Below, in pieces: positions 35,440 to 46,302 of a DNA stretch of 64,000 nt (positions within the stretch are counted from its first letter, which is position 1; each line of letters begins with the position of its first letter). Source of the DNA: Piscicola geometra. Lineage: Eukaryota; Annelida; Clitellata; Hirudinida; Piscicolidae. The DNA lies in NCBI GenBank assembly GCA_943735955.1, contig OX030963.1, forward strand, positions 5,168,223-5,232,222, written 5' to 3'. The notes under the pieces are model-generated. The model made no database searches. It saw only the letters and a program-made list of their open reading frames with translations, and was not told where the DNA came from. Both the position numbers and the translations under genes were made by a program.

Positions 35440-36630
35440 GGTAATCACGATTCGTGGTAGATGCTGAAGCACTCCAAATGTAAAGCTACATTACATTTAA
35501 GGCATTTCTTTTCCACTTTCTTTCCACATTACTTGCATCTTTTTTGGCCATCTTCAATTTTACCAATAAAATGATCTTTTCCATCGTATCGGACCTCTGC
35601 AACACGCTTTTAGCTAACTTCATGGATTTTTTTTTTCTTTTTTGATCTGTTTGAAACCATATGAAAAAATTATAAGTATTTCAGTATAACATGGAGTGTC
35701 TTTTGGTAAGCATTTTATTAGTTTAGATACCACTGATCCACCAAGTCCTAATTCGCTATTGAACTCTTCCGAGGCTCCTTGATACGGGTAATAGGTTACC
35801 CAATACCCAAGCCTATTATTTAGACACCAAACTTTATATCCAAACCTTATGGGTTTTCCTCTGATAAACTGTTTTGATGAATGCCTTCCATAATATGGCA
35901 CCATTGATTCCTCAATCGCCAAATGACATTCTTTGGGCCAAAATTTGAGAAATCTTTCATTCATAGCATCAAATAATGGACGCACTTTGGCCATCTTGTC
36001 TAACTTATTAATTTTCTTATTGTCATTGCAATGCAAATATCTTAATAACTCTTCAAATCTGTTCACAGTCATAGCATTGCTTACAGCTAGATTGTGTACA
36101 TCGTCGCTCTGTTCCCAGTACATCCTGCGCTTTGCCAAAGGAACATAACCTGAAAGCATGAGTAAAGCCAGCACCACTCTATATTCATTTTCAGTAGCAT
36201 TCAGCTGTTTTAGTTTTTGGCTGTCATATAAATTTGACATGTCTGTTATTAGCTTGATGACTGGTACATCCAAAAATAAATTAAACAATGTGAGAGGAAA
36301 CATTTTTTCTAAAATTGGTTTGTCCTCGGAACTATTATCTGCCAATAATCCAATTTTTTTAGCTGGCCTTTTTACAGCAGTTTCTTTTCTACTTATAGTG
36401 GTTTTCTCTTCCCCGATTTTGGAAATTACTATTTCTGCTTCTGCATTTAGCTGGTTTCTTGAAAAATTATCTAGGGTACCTTCACCATCCTCGGGTTCAC
36501 TATCCTCATCAGAGCAGTTTGGGTCAGTAGAAGGAATCATGACTATATCTGCTGAAAAGAAATCATTGTCATCTTCCAAAATACTAATGACTTCATGAAG
36601 AGCGAATCTGAAAATAATTGTTTTTACCAT
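35440..36630 (-). pseudogene. piggyBac (PGBD-like) transposase, missing the central catalytic part
   Basis: ATG at 36630. Residues 1-110 are acidic with a Ser/Asp/Glu-rich stretch. From about 115 on is DDE_Tnp_1_7: LYDSQKLKQLNATENEYRV, VPLAKRRMYWEQSDDVH, FEELLRYLHCNDNKK, then HLAIEESMVPYYGRHSSKQF and IRGKPIRFGYKVWCLNNRLG. The frame ends at 35620 soon after LPKDTPCYTEI, before the second catalytic Asp. Downstream, minus-strand 35605-35440 reads RYDGKDHFIGKIEDGQKRCK, a stop, then CGKKVEKKCLKCNVALHLEC, the Cys-rich C-terminal finger of piggyBac. About 200 residues between these parts are gone, so the protein is catalytically dead. Confidence 0.8.
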
Positions 36631-36646
36631 CTGTATTACTGCATAG

Positions 36647-36664
36647 TGTCCTTAAAAAAGGACA
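36647..36664. repeat. 18-base palindrome (2 of 3)
   Basis: Same 18 bases, 17 bases upstream of the transposase ATG and preceded by GCATAG, the mirror of the flank of copy 1. Confidence 0.85.
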
Positions 36665-36993
36665 CTCAATAAAACACAGTTTTTGAAAATAATATTACAT
36701 GTAAAATGAAATTTATTTTAAAATAAGATATAAGAATGAATAACAATGGAATAATATTATAAATCATAAATGGTAGACATTAAATAAAATTATAACTAAC
36801 TTTTTTTCATGAGCCATGACAAAAACACAAAAAATTTAGTTATCGCCTTGAAAAATCAGAATATCGAAACAATTTATCAATTTCAAATCACACAAAATTT
36901 TTTTTTAAAGACTTCAGTTTATATAAGACAGGATTAGTTGCAAAGATAATAAATATAATCAAGATAACTATTATAAAAAAAACTTGTTATTGC

Positions 36994-37011
36994 TGTCCTT
37001 AAAAAAGGACA
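36994..37011. repeat. 18-base palindrome (3 of 3)
   Basis: Same 18 bases, directly next to the right terminal repeat (GTATGCGTTAAT follows). Confidence 0.85.
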
Positions 37012-37030
37012 GTATGCGTTAATATTACAA

Positions 37031-37721
37031 CAAGATTACAACAAGAAAATTCTTAGTCCCTAACTCTAGTATTTCTAAAAGACATTTGCTTATTGAAGAA
37101 CATGAAACTATTAAAAAACTATATGGTAGGTATAATCCTTTTTTAAATGAAAAATTTATTAAATATTAGTTTCTCTTTGCATATTTAATAAACGTATTTA
37201 AACAGTTTTTTTCATTCCTTGAAAACATTGTTAATAGATGTAAGGCTGTATTATTTTAATTTTAGATTCTTCAGAAACAAAAAGCTAATTATTTTAAATC
37301 TTACAAAAGTATATAATAATTAATAAGAAAAAACTGAAGAGAAGTTGATTTCTTCCATAAGTGAAGCTTTTTAAATGTTAATAAATTTGTCATTTTTAAA
37401 GATATTATTCTTTTAACTTTTAATTCTGATTTATATTAAATAAAATAAAACTAGTGATTTTCAACAATATAAAAAGAAAAAAACAAAAGTTATGACAAAA
37501 AAACAATTTTCTGTCTTGTGAGGGGACGGTGAATTGCTTATAGATTATGATGTAAAAACGGCACAGAATATGTGCTCTTTTTATATTTTAAAACAGGTAG
37601 AACTGTTTTTTGAAAAAATTATTACAACTTGGTTAACGTATTTAAAATCAGTAAATCAAAATCTACAATTTAAACATTTAAATTTTTAAAAATGAACAAG
37701 TATCAAAAATCGATTGGGGTT
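37031..37721. other. AT-rich DNA, no gene seen
   Basis: No coding signal. Confidence 0.4.
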
Positions 37722-37930
37722 GCTAATATAATACATTTGGCGGACCACCACTTAAGAAACCCTGAACTAGATAAGAGAATCTCATGATAAATGAATGAGT
37801 GAATGGATGAATGAATAAAATTGCTGGAAGACTCACCTTCATGAGGGATTCTGTCTTCAGGTTTGACTGTGGTCTTAGGCTCCTTTGACATACTGCCAGT
37901 ATATAAGATAATGTCGATGGTGATGGTAAT
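37722..37930. repeat. Duplicated segment containing a 56-base exon (copy 2)
   Basis: Direct-orientation copy of 31605-31824, about 6.1 kb away. A SINE, a hAT and a piggyBac lie between the two. Confidence 0.8.
37837..37892 (-). CDS. Small exon, MSKEPKTTVKPEDRIPHE (copy 2)
   Basis: Same 56-base exon with the same peptide, acceptor ACTGGCAG and donor GAAG/GTGAGTC. One base differs from copy 1 (silent, GAG/GAA). See the copy at 31722. Confidence 0.4.
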
Positions 37931-38363
37931 GGTGGTGATTTTGATGATTATGATGGTGATGATAGTTATAATATTAGTATTATGGTAATATTGATGATAA
38001 CATAATAACACTTTTCAGTATTCTTCGAAGTTTTCACTCGCTCACAGCTTTCACAGACCCACTAACTTTCCAAAGCTGATTGTGCTATTTTGTAGCACTA
38101 AGTTTAAAAAACTATTGATTTCTTTGAAATATCTTATTATAGATTCTTCGGGTTTCAAATCAGATGCCTGTATGAATCTCAAGCTTCCCCATTATAAACC
38201 CTGGCATCATCCTTATTTTCGACCTTTATGAATGTGTGTCTGTGTTTCAGTGTATGTATAAAGTGATATATTCTCAAGATGAGTGATTAACTTTTTTATG
38301 ACATAAATGACTAATTGGGAAAAATTATTTCATCCGTTATAAGGAATTCATTAATTAAACCAT

Positions 38364-38717
38364 GGGCGGCGATCCTGGGGTGGTCCTGGGGTTCGGACTT
38401 TTTATAGTGAGGGAGTCTGCCTTAATGTGGACCCCCTCTCACTTTTTTCAATAATTTTTCTTAAAACTTTTGTTTTGATGTTAGCATAATCGTCAGCCAT
38501 GGCATTAAACAGAATGTTTATATAGTAATACATTGTGAGATTGTTTAGTTATAGTGATGACTGTCTAAAACTGACTATTATTTGTTTACTTAAATATTGG
38601 TATCAAAACAGAAGTATAAAAAATATTTTTAAGTTGGGGAAGGACCCCAGTACCCCTCCAGGATCGTCCATGCTGGGTAGAAGCCCCCAAGACTTGCAGC
38701 AGATCACCACCCCTGGT
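38364..38717. mobile_element. MITE, GCGGCGATC family, complete copy
   Basis: Begins GGGCGGCGATCCTGG and ends GCAGATCACCACCCCTGG. The ends are imperfect inverted repeats (GGGCGGCGATC and GGGTGGTGATC in reverse). About 350 bases, non-coding. The left half matches 41131-41295 and the right half matches 43140-43333. Confidence 0.65.
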
Positions 38718-38782
38718 TCTTGATGTGAGGTTTGTTTTTAGAAAAAGCAAAAAGATTATGAAGATAAATGTTGAGTTTTATT

Positions 38783-38860
38783 ATAGTGGCGTATAATCCG
38801 AACGAGCTTCCAGGCCACTTAGGTTGCATATTTTCATTTCTAACCAGTACAATAGAGAGA
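38783..38860 (-). mobile_element. SINE fragment (same family as 32178)
   Basis: Reverse complement contains GAAAATATGCAACCTAAGTG and the CGTTCGGATTATACGC part of the SINE body. The tRNA-like head is missing. Confidence 0.6.
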
Positions 38861-38904
38861 ATATGCATAAATTCAATTCAATTCAATTCAATACAACGAT
38901 GAGT

Positions 38905-38960
38905 AAGATTATAATGGCGTAAATCCGGAAGGGCTTCAAGACCACTTAGTTATGGAAAAG
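38905..38960 (-). mobile_element. SINE fragment (same family), second piece
   Basis: Reverse complement reads CTAAGTGGTCTTGAAGCCCT and TCCGGATTTACGCC, the end of the same SINE body, more diverged. Confidence 0.5.
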
Positions 38961-39279
38961 TAAATAATTATATTATTAATTTTTATTATTTCAAAATTAT
39001 TATTAACCTTTAATAAATAGAATATAAATAAATAAATAAAATGAAGATAAAATTAGAAATCAAGAAATTGATGAATGGGAAAAATGAGCCGTAAATTTGT
39101 GGGTTATTGGTTTTTAGGGAACGGCTGAATGTCGCGGTCGAGCTCGGGGATTTGAGTCTATTGGGAAGACTATTCCAAAGAGTTGGCGCTGCAACAAAAA
39201 AGCTTCTTGCACTTGCATACTTGAATTTTTAGCTCTGTGCAACTACATCTCTTGACCTGGCAGACCGGAGTCTTTCCCT

Positions 39280-40800
39280 CTAGGGAAGACTTGCCCTCAT
39301 GACAATGCTACTCGACAAATAATTTAAACACTCATTGGACAGACACTTGTGGATTAACAAGATTTTTTTGTATTCAAGTCTGTTTTTAACACGAAGCCAG
39401 TAGAGCTCATAGAGAACAGGGCTGATGTGATCACACTTTCTAGCACCTGTTATGAGCCTAGCTGTGGTGTTGATTATAGACTGAATTTTCTGCAGCTGCG
39501 TCATTGGCAACCCAGTAAAAATGATATTGCCATAGTCAGCAGAAGCCAAAATTCTCAGTGAGTCCTTGGATCGTATTTGGCGTAAAGAAGCAAAACAGGT
39601 TTGAGTCATCTTGTTGATGTGTGTCGTCATGGTGAGGTCTTTGTCGAGATAAACTCCTAGGTTTCTGACACTTTCAGAAGGCATTAGCTTATTCTGACAA
39701 ATGCGAACCAGATCTTTGGGAGTGTAAACAGAGTTTCGACGGGATGAGAGCCAGATAACTTCAGTTTTGCTGGAGTTAAGTTTCAGTTGATTGGCACCCA
39801 TCCAAGCAGCAATTTCGTCAATGCATGATGACACCCTTTCTTGCAGGTCAACTTGATGACCTTTAATGCAATGACGTAAATCTGGGTGTCATCAGCATAC
39901 TGATGAAAAGCAAGCTCATGTCTAGCTGCTATTCTTTCTAAATCTCTAGTGTACAACGAGAACAGTAATGGACCAAGGACTGAACCTTGGGAGACTCCTA
40001 CAGCGGAAACCGACGTGGTCAATTTTGTCCCACTTTTTCTTTTTTTTTTTTTGGTCTATACTATTCACAGCCTGACAGACGCATGCCATGTTACAATGGT
40101 TCTGAGAACCATGGTTCTTATGCGCCAAGGCGCCACTCCACACGACGTGCACATCTTTCAATGCATACGTCGCAAACACCGCATCCTATACACTAGGTAT
40201 ATGATAGTTCACGGTTGCTTCCAAGGATTCGAACTGGTAACCTTTAAGTTGCAAGTCCGACGTCTACCAACTAAGCCATCCCCGCTCCCAGCGGATGTCG
40301 AAACATCTGTCATTTAAGAAGTCCTTAAACCATTCTAACGCACAGTCAGAGAACCCATAGAAGATATGCAGTCTTCGGAGCAGTGTGGCATGATCTACCA
40401 GGTCAAAAGCTACCGATAGATCAAGCAAAACTAACAATGTAAGCTTACCTTCATATGCTGCCCTAACGATGTCTGAAAAGACCTTGGTAATAGCAGTTTC
40501 TGTCAAATGATGACGACGGTAAGCTGACTGCAAGAAAGGAAAAAAAAAGAGATTCTGCGAGGTAGTTGACTACTCTGTAGAGAACTAATCTTTTCATGAG
40601 TTTGGACAACACCCTCAAGTTTGAAATAGGCCTGTTGGACAAAGTTTCAGTGAGTTTAAGACTCGGCTTCTTAAGCAGTGGCGTGATGTAAGCCGACTTG
40701 AAAGACTTTGGAACTCTGCCTGCCAAAAAAAATCTGTTGAGTAAGCTCACTAAAAAAGAAACAATTATTCTAGATATCTCCTTCAACAGCCATGTAGGAA
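39280..40800 (-). pseudogene. LINE ORF2 RT remnant
   Basis: RT fingers, palm and thumb in four frame segments (40786-40463, 40533-40290, 40022-39783 and 39834-39280). All catalytic motifs are recognisable, including YADD, but frameshifts and the SINE insertion within the segment between motifs A and B abolish the protein. Resembles the L2/CR1 group. Confidence 0.8.
40034..40289 (-). mobile_element. tRNA-derived SINE inserted in the LINE
   Basis: On minus it starts GGGAGCGGGGATGGCTTAG with an A box TGGCTTAGTTGG and a B box GGTTACCAGTTCGAATCC, has a body of about 170 bases, and ends in an A-rich tail (poly-T at 40034-40052 on plus). The head is tRNA-like, with a loop CTTGCAA in the anticodon position, but the acceptor stem does not pair well, so it is not called a tRNA gene. 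It is a different family from the SINE at 32178. No clear target-site duplication was found. Confidence 0.8.
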
Positions 40801-40845
40801 CAGGGTCATTCGAGCACTGCTTATTTGGAAGCCCGTGATTAGTAA

Positions 40846-41130
40846 TAAAATTACAGTTATAAAACTATATAATTTAATAGATAATATAAATTTTATCATT
40901 CAAAGGCCAATAAGTTGCTAGATAATATAAATGTTATCATTCAAGTGCGGATAGGCGAATATAAGTGTAGATTTTATATATATTTCAATTTCAAAAGTAA
41001 AAGTTTTTTAAACTTAATTTATAAGTTTTATTTATGATATTAAATATCTAAAAATTAATTGGAAAATTGAAAATGATAATCACGGAACATAGCCAAATCG
41101 TTATATACCGAGAATATGCACGGTACCAGA
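40846..41130. other. AT-rich DNA, nothing recognised
   Basis: Short AT-rich spacer; GATAATATAAA(T)TTTATCATTCAA is repeated twice at 40880-40945. Confidence 0.4.
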
Positions 41131-41295
41131 AGCGGCGATCCTGGGAGAGTGTTGGGATACGGACCCTCCATTTTTTTAGTAGCGAGATCAATGTGGACCC
41201 ACCACTTTATAAAAAAAACTGATTAAACTCTTGTTTTGATACGAGCATAATCGTCAACCATGGCATAAAACAGAATGTTTATATATTAATAGGGG
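41131..41295. mobile_element. MITE, GCGGCGATC family, left half of an interrupted copy
   Basis: Starts CAGAAGCGGCGATCCTGGG and runs through CATAATCGTCAACCATGGCA, matching the first half of 38364-38717. It breaks off at a sequence beginning GGGGTAGGTTGCTCATGATG. Confidence 0.65.
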
Positions 41296-43139
41296 TAGGT
41301 TGCTCATGATGAACCGGTTTCTAAGATGGAACGAGCTTACTTACAGCTATGCGATGTATAAAATAAATGTTTTTAAATTTTCTGTTCATGCATCCGTCTT
41401 CTAAGCACATTTGTATGTTGGTTTCGTTTCTGAAAGTTGCCTCATTCAATTATAATAATTGAAAAACTGATTTTTAGAAAAATAGTTAAAAAGTTGAGAG
41501 ATAACGTTTTTTAGTTTTTTTTCTCACATTTGAAGGAGCATAATTTTTATTTTTTCTTATTAATTAGATGATGCACTACAGTTTTATTACGTACAAGTAG
41601 TATAATTAATAATTTAGTGATTAGCCTGTTGTAACCATGGATTTGTAGCATGGTCATAGTTGCCTAAGATGAAATATAAATAGTTGCCTAAGAATAAATG
41701 TAGGAAGAGATTATAGACATTGATGAATCTGTCTTTGGCATTCGTCCTCCTCGGGAGATGATAAATCTATATAGACTATATTCAATATAATCGACTATAT
41801 TAAGTTTATATTTTAAATAGTTTATTGAAATTTAATACAAACCAATAATTTACTTTTTTATTTTAAAAAAACTATTGGTGTTCATTAGCTTTGACACAAG
41901 TATGTTCCATTTACAGCTAAATATCACAATTGAATAGATGTAAACTTTCGCCTCATTAGTCTTAATTGACTGTAAACTAGAGGGTTGCGCGGGAAATGGT
42001 TGAAGCTAAAAGTAAAATGCGAAATAAAAAGAATTCTCTGGGTAAAACAAGTTTAACTCATGTTATTCTAAAGAGTTCAGTTCAAAAATAGAATGTTAAA
42101 ATTTTTATAACAAATTTAGAGCGTTTTTAAAAGACATTTGATGACGCTTTTGAGAAAAAACTGAAAGACTACATGTTCCAGAATAAATAAAGATTTTTTG
42201 GAATGATCAGTATTAAAAAAGCGGAAAAAGGTATTTCTTTAGATAATTAAGGTAGTTGAATAATAAGTAAAATGTTTAAATTAAAATTTTTTTTACATAC
42301 AATACGATTCGATCTTAGGCAACTAAGCATTTCATCTTGGGAGCCCAGTTGCTCAGGATGGAATTTTTGAGTGTTCATATTTGAGGTTTATTAACTCCTA
42401 TTTCTCATTTCTTCATTTCTCATGTTTAACTGTATATAGTTAGAGAAAGAGTCAATATATTTCTGCTGGATCTTTGGTTAGAATAAACGGTTTTGGGTAT
42501 AATATATTAAAATTTTAGAATCTTAAGTCTAAATAAAAATTACATTTAATTAGTTAGAATGTTTTTTGTGCGAAGGTTGGTTGTTTTGAATCTGTCAAGG
42601 AATGGCCGCAGCAGACCAAGATGGCCGTAGGGAATCAAGTGAGCTGCGACATAAAGGAGAAAACCTTCCATAGCAGCAGCAGTTCCAGCGTTGGCAAGGA
42701 CTTTTCCTTCACCCTCTATCGCAGCCTCGGCACCAGTGGCAAGACGAAAATTGAAAAGAATGATGATTGTGTTTTGTGGTTTTGAGGATGATGTGGTGGT
42801 GATTGGGCTGTGGTATGAGTGTTCGTACTGTGGTGATGATTGAATTTTTGATTGGTGGTGATAGTCATGGTGGTGTGGGTGAGGTTGGATTATTGAGGTT
42901 GATTGTTTGTTTCTTTATATTTAAATTGATATTTATACATATATTGGTAGTGGTCTGAAACCGTTTTATTTAACAAATTTATTTGAAAAGCGCTTTTGAA
43001 CTAGATAAAAAGCGCTATATAAATGCCTGTCATTGATTGATTGATTGATTGAAGGGCATGATAAATTTTAATTTACGTTATTGGTTATGCAATTGAGCTA
43101 TGAGAATACGTATAAAAATCGTTCCATCTTGTGCAACCT
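41296..43139. mobile_element. Sequence inserted in the GCGGCGATC MITE
   Basis: About 1.85 kb separates the two halves. Motifs such as TAGGTTGCTCATGATG (41293), GTTGCCTAAGATGAAAT (about 41665), and TTAGGCAACTAAGCATTTCATCTTGGGAGCCCAGTTGCTCAGGATG near 42315-42360 (given here in pieces: TTAGGCAACT, TTTCATCTTGGG, AGTTGCTCAGGATG) recur in both orientations, as in subterminal repeats of DNA transposons. A tail like AAAAGCGCTATATAAATGCC plus (TTGA)n sits at 43009-43053. Exact ends of the inserted unit or units are not resolved. Confidence 0.35.
42600..42750. other. GC-rich patch open on both strands
   Basis: About 150 bases of higher GC than the surroundings. Minus reads TGAEAAIEGEGKVLANAG and MEGFLLYVAAHLIPYGHLG without a stop; plus reads MAVGNQVSCDIKEKTFH. 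Possibly an exon captured by a transposon, but no convincing splice pair was found. Confidence 0.25.
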
Positions 43140-43333
43140 CTCCCTACATAGTGACTATGTGTAGTTATAGTGTTAGCTGTCTAAAAACCAAACTATCCTT
43201 TGCTTACTTGAATATTCGTATCAAAAAGAAGTTTAAAAATATTCCTATGAAGGAAGGAAAAGAAAATCCGGATCCCAGGAGCCCCGGTAGAACCCCCCCA
43301 AGATTTGCAGCTGATCGCCGCCTCTGGTTCGGT
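43140..43333. mobile_element. MITE, GCGGCGATC family, right half of the interrupted copy
   Basis: Matches the second half of 38364-38717 and ends GATTTGCAGCTGATCGCCGC then CTCTG, so the terminal repeat is CAGAGGCGGCGATC in reverse, pairing with CAGAAGCGGCGATC at 41131. The CAG start suggests the hAT group, but no 8-base duplication is obvious. Confidence 0.6.
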
Positions 43334-43784
43334 GTGGGGTTTTAACAAAAATAAAAATAAAGTACTAACTATCTTATATTGACACTGTTTCTCGTTATTT
43401 AAAATTATTCGAAAATAAAAATCTAAAAAAAAGTGAAAATGTCATAAGCCTAATGTTGAATAGTGTTGCTTGAAATTTTTCACTTTACACAAGAAATATG
43501 AACTTATGTCATTCGTTTCAAAAAAAATGTTTTCGCAATTGGAGCAGAAAAAGTTTAATCGGAATAACCAATAGTTAAGAATTTCCACATCATTGAACCC
43601 TTGATTTAAAAATCTAAAATGTCTTTTAAAAAACTAAAGAAAAGTAACGTTGAAGTAGTTGGAGAAACTAGTAGAAGATAAAAAAACCTCAAAAACTATT
43701 CACCAAACAAGATACTAAGAACATGAATCTGAAAATGAAGATACCTCAATGATTACCAAGTCAAATAATTCAAAGTTATAGAAC

Positions 43785-44022
43785 AGAATTAGAATTAGGC
43801 TTTAAGAGTTGTCCTCTTGTTTGGTGGCAACAACAGGAAGGAGCATATCCGGCTCTTGCAAAACTGGCAAGAAAGTACATGTCATCTCCTGCAAGTACAG
43901 TTCCATGTGAACGTCATTTCAGCTTTTCAGGACACATAGTTAGCAAGAAAAAAAACTTTTTAGATCCAACTAATGTTGGAAAACTTGTTTGCTTGAGTAA
44001 CTGGCTCAAAAAGAATGTGTGA
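43785..44022 (+). pseudogene. hAT transposase C-terminal dimerisation domain
   Basis: Reads CPLVWWQQQEGAYPALAKLA, RKYMSSPASTVPCERHFSFS, GHIVSKKKNFLDPTNVGKLV and ends CLSNWLKKNV with TGA. This is the full Dimer_Tnp_hAT block: WW, LARKYL, P-x-S-x-x-x-E-R-x-F-S, and N-x-x-K-L-x-x-L. Upstream frames are broken and no DDE region is visible, so it is a 3' remnant. Its subfamily (ZBED1-like) differs from the remnants at 20 and 32 kb. Confidence 0.8.
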
Positions 44023-44149
44023 CAATTGAAATCTTTATCATTTATGGATTCTTCTTATTCTTTCAAAACTGGATTATTTTTATAAATAAACTCGGATACA
44101 ATTTATATTACATTTGTGAGAAAAAAAATTAAATACTATTGTCAAATAT

Positions 44150-44278
44150 GCGGTAAAAGCATTGAGTTAAAATACGATTAACGCACGATTAAAATGTTTA
44201 ATCGAACGATTAACAGCAATTAACATTTTTATCGAACGACTAACGGCGATTAAAATGTTTAATCGTGGAACAGCTCTA
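44150..44278. repeat. Subterminal and terminal region of the hAT remnant
   Basis: Repeated CGATTAA/TTAATCG motifs (at least six) followed by GTGGAACAGCTCTA. In reverse this is TAGAGCTGTTCCACGATTAA, a known style of hAT end. Right boundary of the element at about 44278. Confidence 0.5.
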
Positions 44279-45165
44279 CTAAATATCGATAAATCAATTA
44301 TGGTTTTTTAATTATTATATACACATATTAAGTAAAATTAGTATTAAAAATGTCCAAAAGAAGGTTGTTTTTTTTGCACAACAGTAGTGCCTAACTAACT
44401 TTTCTGGAGAGAAAAAATTGTAATAAGTATGGAATCAGCCACTTGGAGCGATATATGTTTGCAATTCCTATCGCGTGAACATTCTGATCACTCGGAATGC
44501 CCAGAAAAGAAAAAATATCATAAACAAAGTGCTTTTTTAAGGATCATTCATTCATAAAAGCAATTCAAAATCAAATTTCAAATCCAGTGATAACCCAGAG
44601 TTCTGTATGAAACTATGAGCAAATTACCGGGTAAGAGCCCAATGATCAGAATTTAGACCTACTTATTTATATGTAATTTTTAGCTATTCTGGGTAAATTA
44701 TAAGCAATTAACTTTTTATATTCTGTTTTTTACTGTCAGCAAAATACTTTACAAAAAATTGAATGCATAATTACTGCGGCATGTTCTTTTCTAACGGATC
44801 AAACAAGTAAAACAAAAAATGTTGATTTTCATGATTTTAAAAATTGACTGTAAATAAAATATAGAAACCATTTGAAAAAACAATATTCTAAAGTGTAGCT
44901 AAACGAATCTATAATACCTAACAGACACAAAAAAATAATTATATATGATTACCTAATTAATTTTAGTCTTTTAAGTTTCATGTCAGAATTCGGATCATTG
45001 GACTCTTATGGGATGAGGCTTTGGTTTAAATTAACAATGTTTTAGAATAAATGAACTTAACAATTAACAAATTATCAAAAATAACAAAAAAAATAAATTA
45101 TTTCGCTGTGAAATTCACACGTAAATAACCCTTTTTAAAGTGAAAGTTTCACAAAAATAATAATA
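44279..45165. other. AT-rich DNA, no gene seen
   Basis: No coding signal recognised. Confidence 0.4.
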
Positions 45166-45840
45166 GTAGTAGTAGTCGTAGTCTTTATAGTGCCTTTTTC
45201 TTGACACTTCATTTCTTTTTCATCTTTCTCTTTCTCTCCCCTCCCTCTGTCTCTAAATTGCACTGACACTTCTCATCACCACTCCTTTCATCCTCCGATC
45301 CTCCTCCTGGTAACAAAGGACCCCTTCCATCGGGTCCTGTTCTCCACGCTCCCTTTTCCAAGCTGTCAGCCATTCTTTTCTCCACTCTTCATACAACCCA
45401 CACTCCAGCAAAACGTGCCTCTCATTCTCTTCCTCCCCACAAAAACACTTCCTATCCTCCTTCTCATACCTCCAGCCACAATTTCATTATTTCTCACCGT
45501 CAAACTAACCCCCCTACACATCATCCTAACTTTCGCTCCATCTAAACCATCTACATATTTTTCAAACTTCCTGCTTTCTGACTTCTTTTCACGGTATCTT
45601 TTCAGTCTTTCACTTTCCTGTATCTCATTTCTCCATTAATCCCTTCCCCTTTGTTGGATCCTCTTCACTAGCTCCCTTTCCCCCATCCCTCCGACCTCTC
45701 TTTCTGAGACGCCCATCATAAACACTCCTGCTCGTGCATCTTTCCCTCCACGTACCATTCGGCTTATAACCTCCACACCCAATTTTCCCCCCGATTTGGC
45801 TACACCTATCCACCATTTAGATTTTTTACCAATCTCATCT
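45166..45840 (-). mobile_element. LINE C-terminal fragment, module A (copy 2)
   Basis: First 370 bases match 21722-22085 at roughly 90%. On minus they encode the same Cys/His knuckle, here with the last Cys kept (LLECGLYEEW). The copy extends about 300 bases further into upstream LINE sequence (CTSRSVYDGRLRKRGRRDGG). No RT core is present. Confidence 0.55.
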
Positions 45841-46082
45841 ACACATGCTCTACCTACTCTTGCGACAAGATTTTTTTATTATAAATTTTTTAATTAGTTT
45901 AGGTTTTTCCAACTTCTAAGTAATAACACATTTGAAATGTCAGAAATAAGTGTCAAAAAACAATTTCTTTGTCGATAAAATAGGCCTTTTTTAAATATTA
46001 GATGTTCAAAAATACAACTATTTTAAGATTTTTTCTTTGAAACTTTCAATTTCTAGTTAAATCCTAAAATTTATACTATAAA

Positions 46083-46302
46083 AAAATACTTTAATTAATG
46101 GATAATATAAATTCATGTGTTTCTGTTTGTGTGTGCGTGTCTGTGTTTTTGCGCCTGTGTAAGCATGAGTAAGTGCGTGTGTTTTTAATTATTCCAATTC
46201 TAATTTGTACAAACATTTAGAAAAACACAACTTTTTCGCAAGCTCAAACAACAAATAAAATCAATGAAAAAACTGTTAAAATGTTAATGATTATAAAAAA
46301 AG
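46083..46302. repeat. Dispersed module B (copy 2)
   Basis: Direct-orientation match to 21508-21716. Here it lies after module A, while at 21.5 kb it lies before it. Confidence 0.75.

Larger units (their letters stand above)
35269..37030 (-). mobile_element. piggyBac-type transposon, internally deleted
   Basis: The left end TTAACCCATTAACGCAT (35269) and the reverse complement of the right end (37014-37030, TTGTAATATTAACGCAT) share the inner ATTAACGCAT. TTAA is the piggyBac target and is intact on the left and mutated to ACAA on the right. It encloses a minus-strand transposase with a deleted C-terminal catalytic part. An 18-base palindrome occurs three times inside. Total 1.76 kb, shorter than a typical autonomous piggyBac. 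Confidence 0.75.
39060..40845 (-). mobile_element. L2/CR1-like LINE, 5'-truncated, split by a SINE
   Basis: Minus-strand order: DPVPTWLLKEISRI and PKSFKSAYITPLLKKPSL (RT start), ALLVLLDLSVAFDLVDH-type motif A, then a SINE at 40034-40289, then GVSQGSVLGPLLFSLYTRDL (motif B), FHQYADDTQIYV (motif C), LKLNSSKTEVIW, and a C-terminal region ending in ARSFFVAAPTLWNSLPNRLK at about 39150. A tail with (ATTT)n follows at 39005-39050. Frame breaks occur at about 40550, 39870 and 39280. 5' truncation near 40845. Confidence 0.85.

Noticed and set aside
40201..40289. tRNA gene on minus
   Set aside because: A and B boxes are good but the acceptor stem does not pair and the sequence continues into a SINE body and A-tail.
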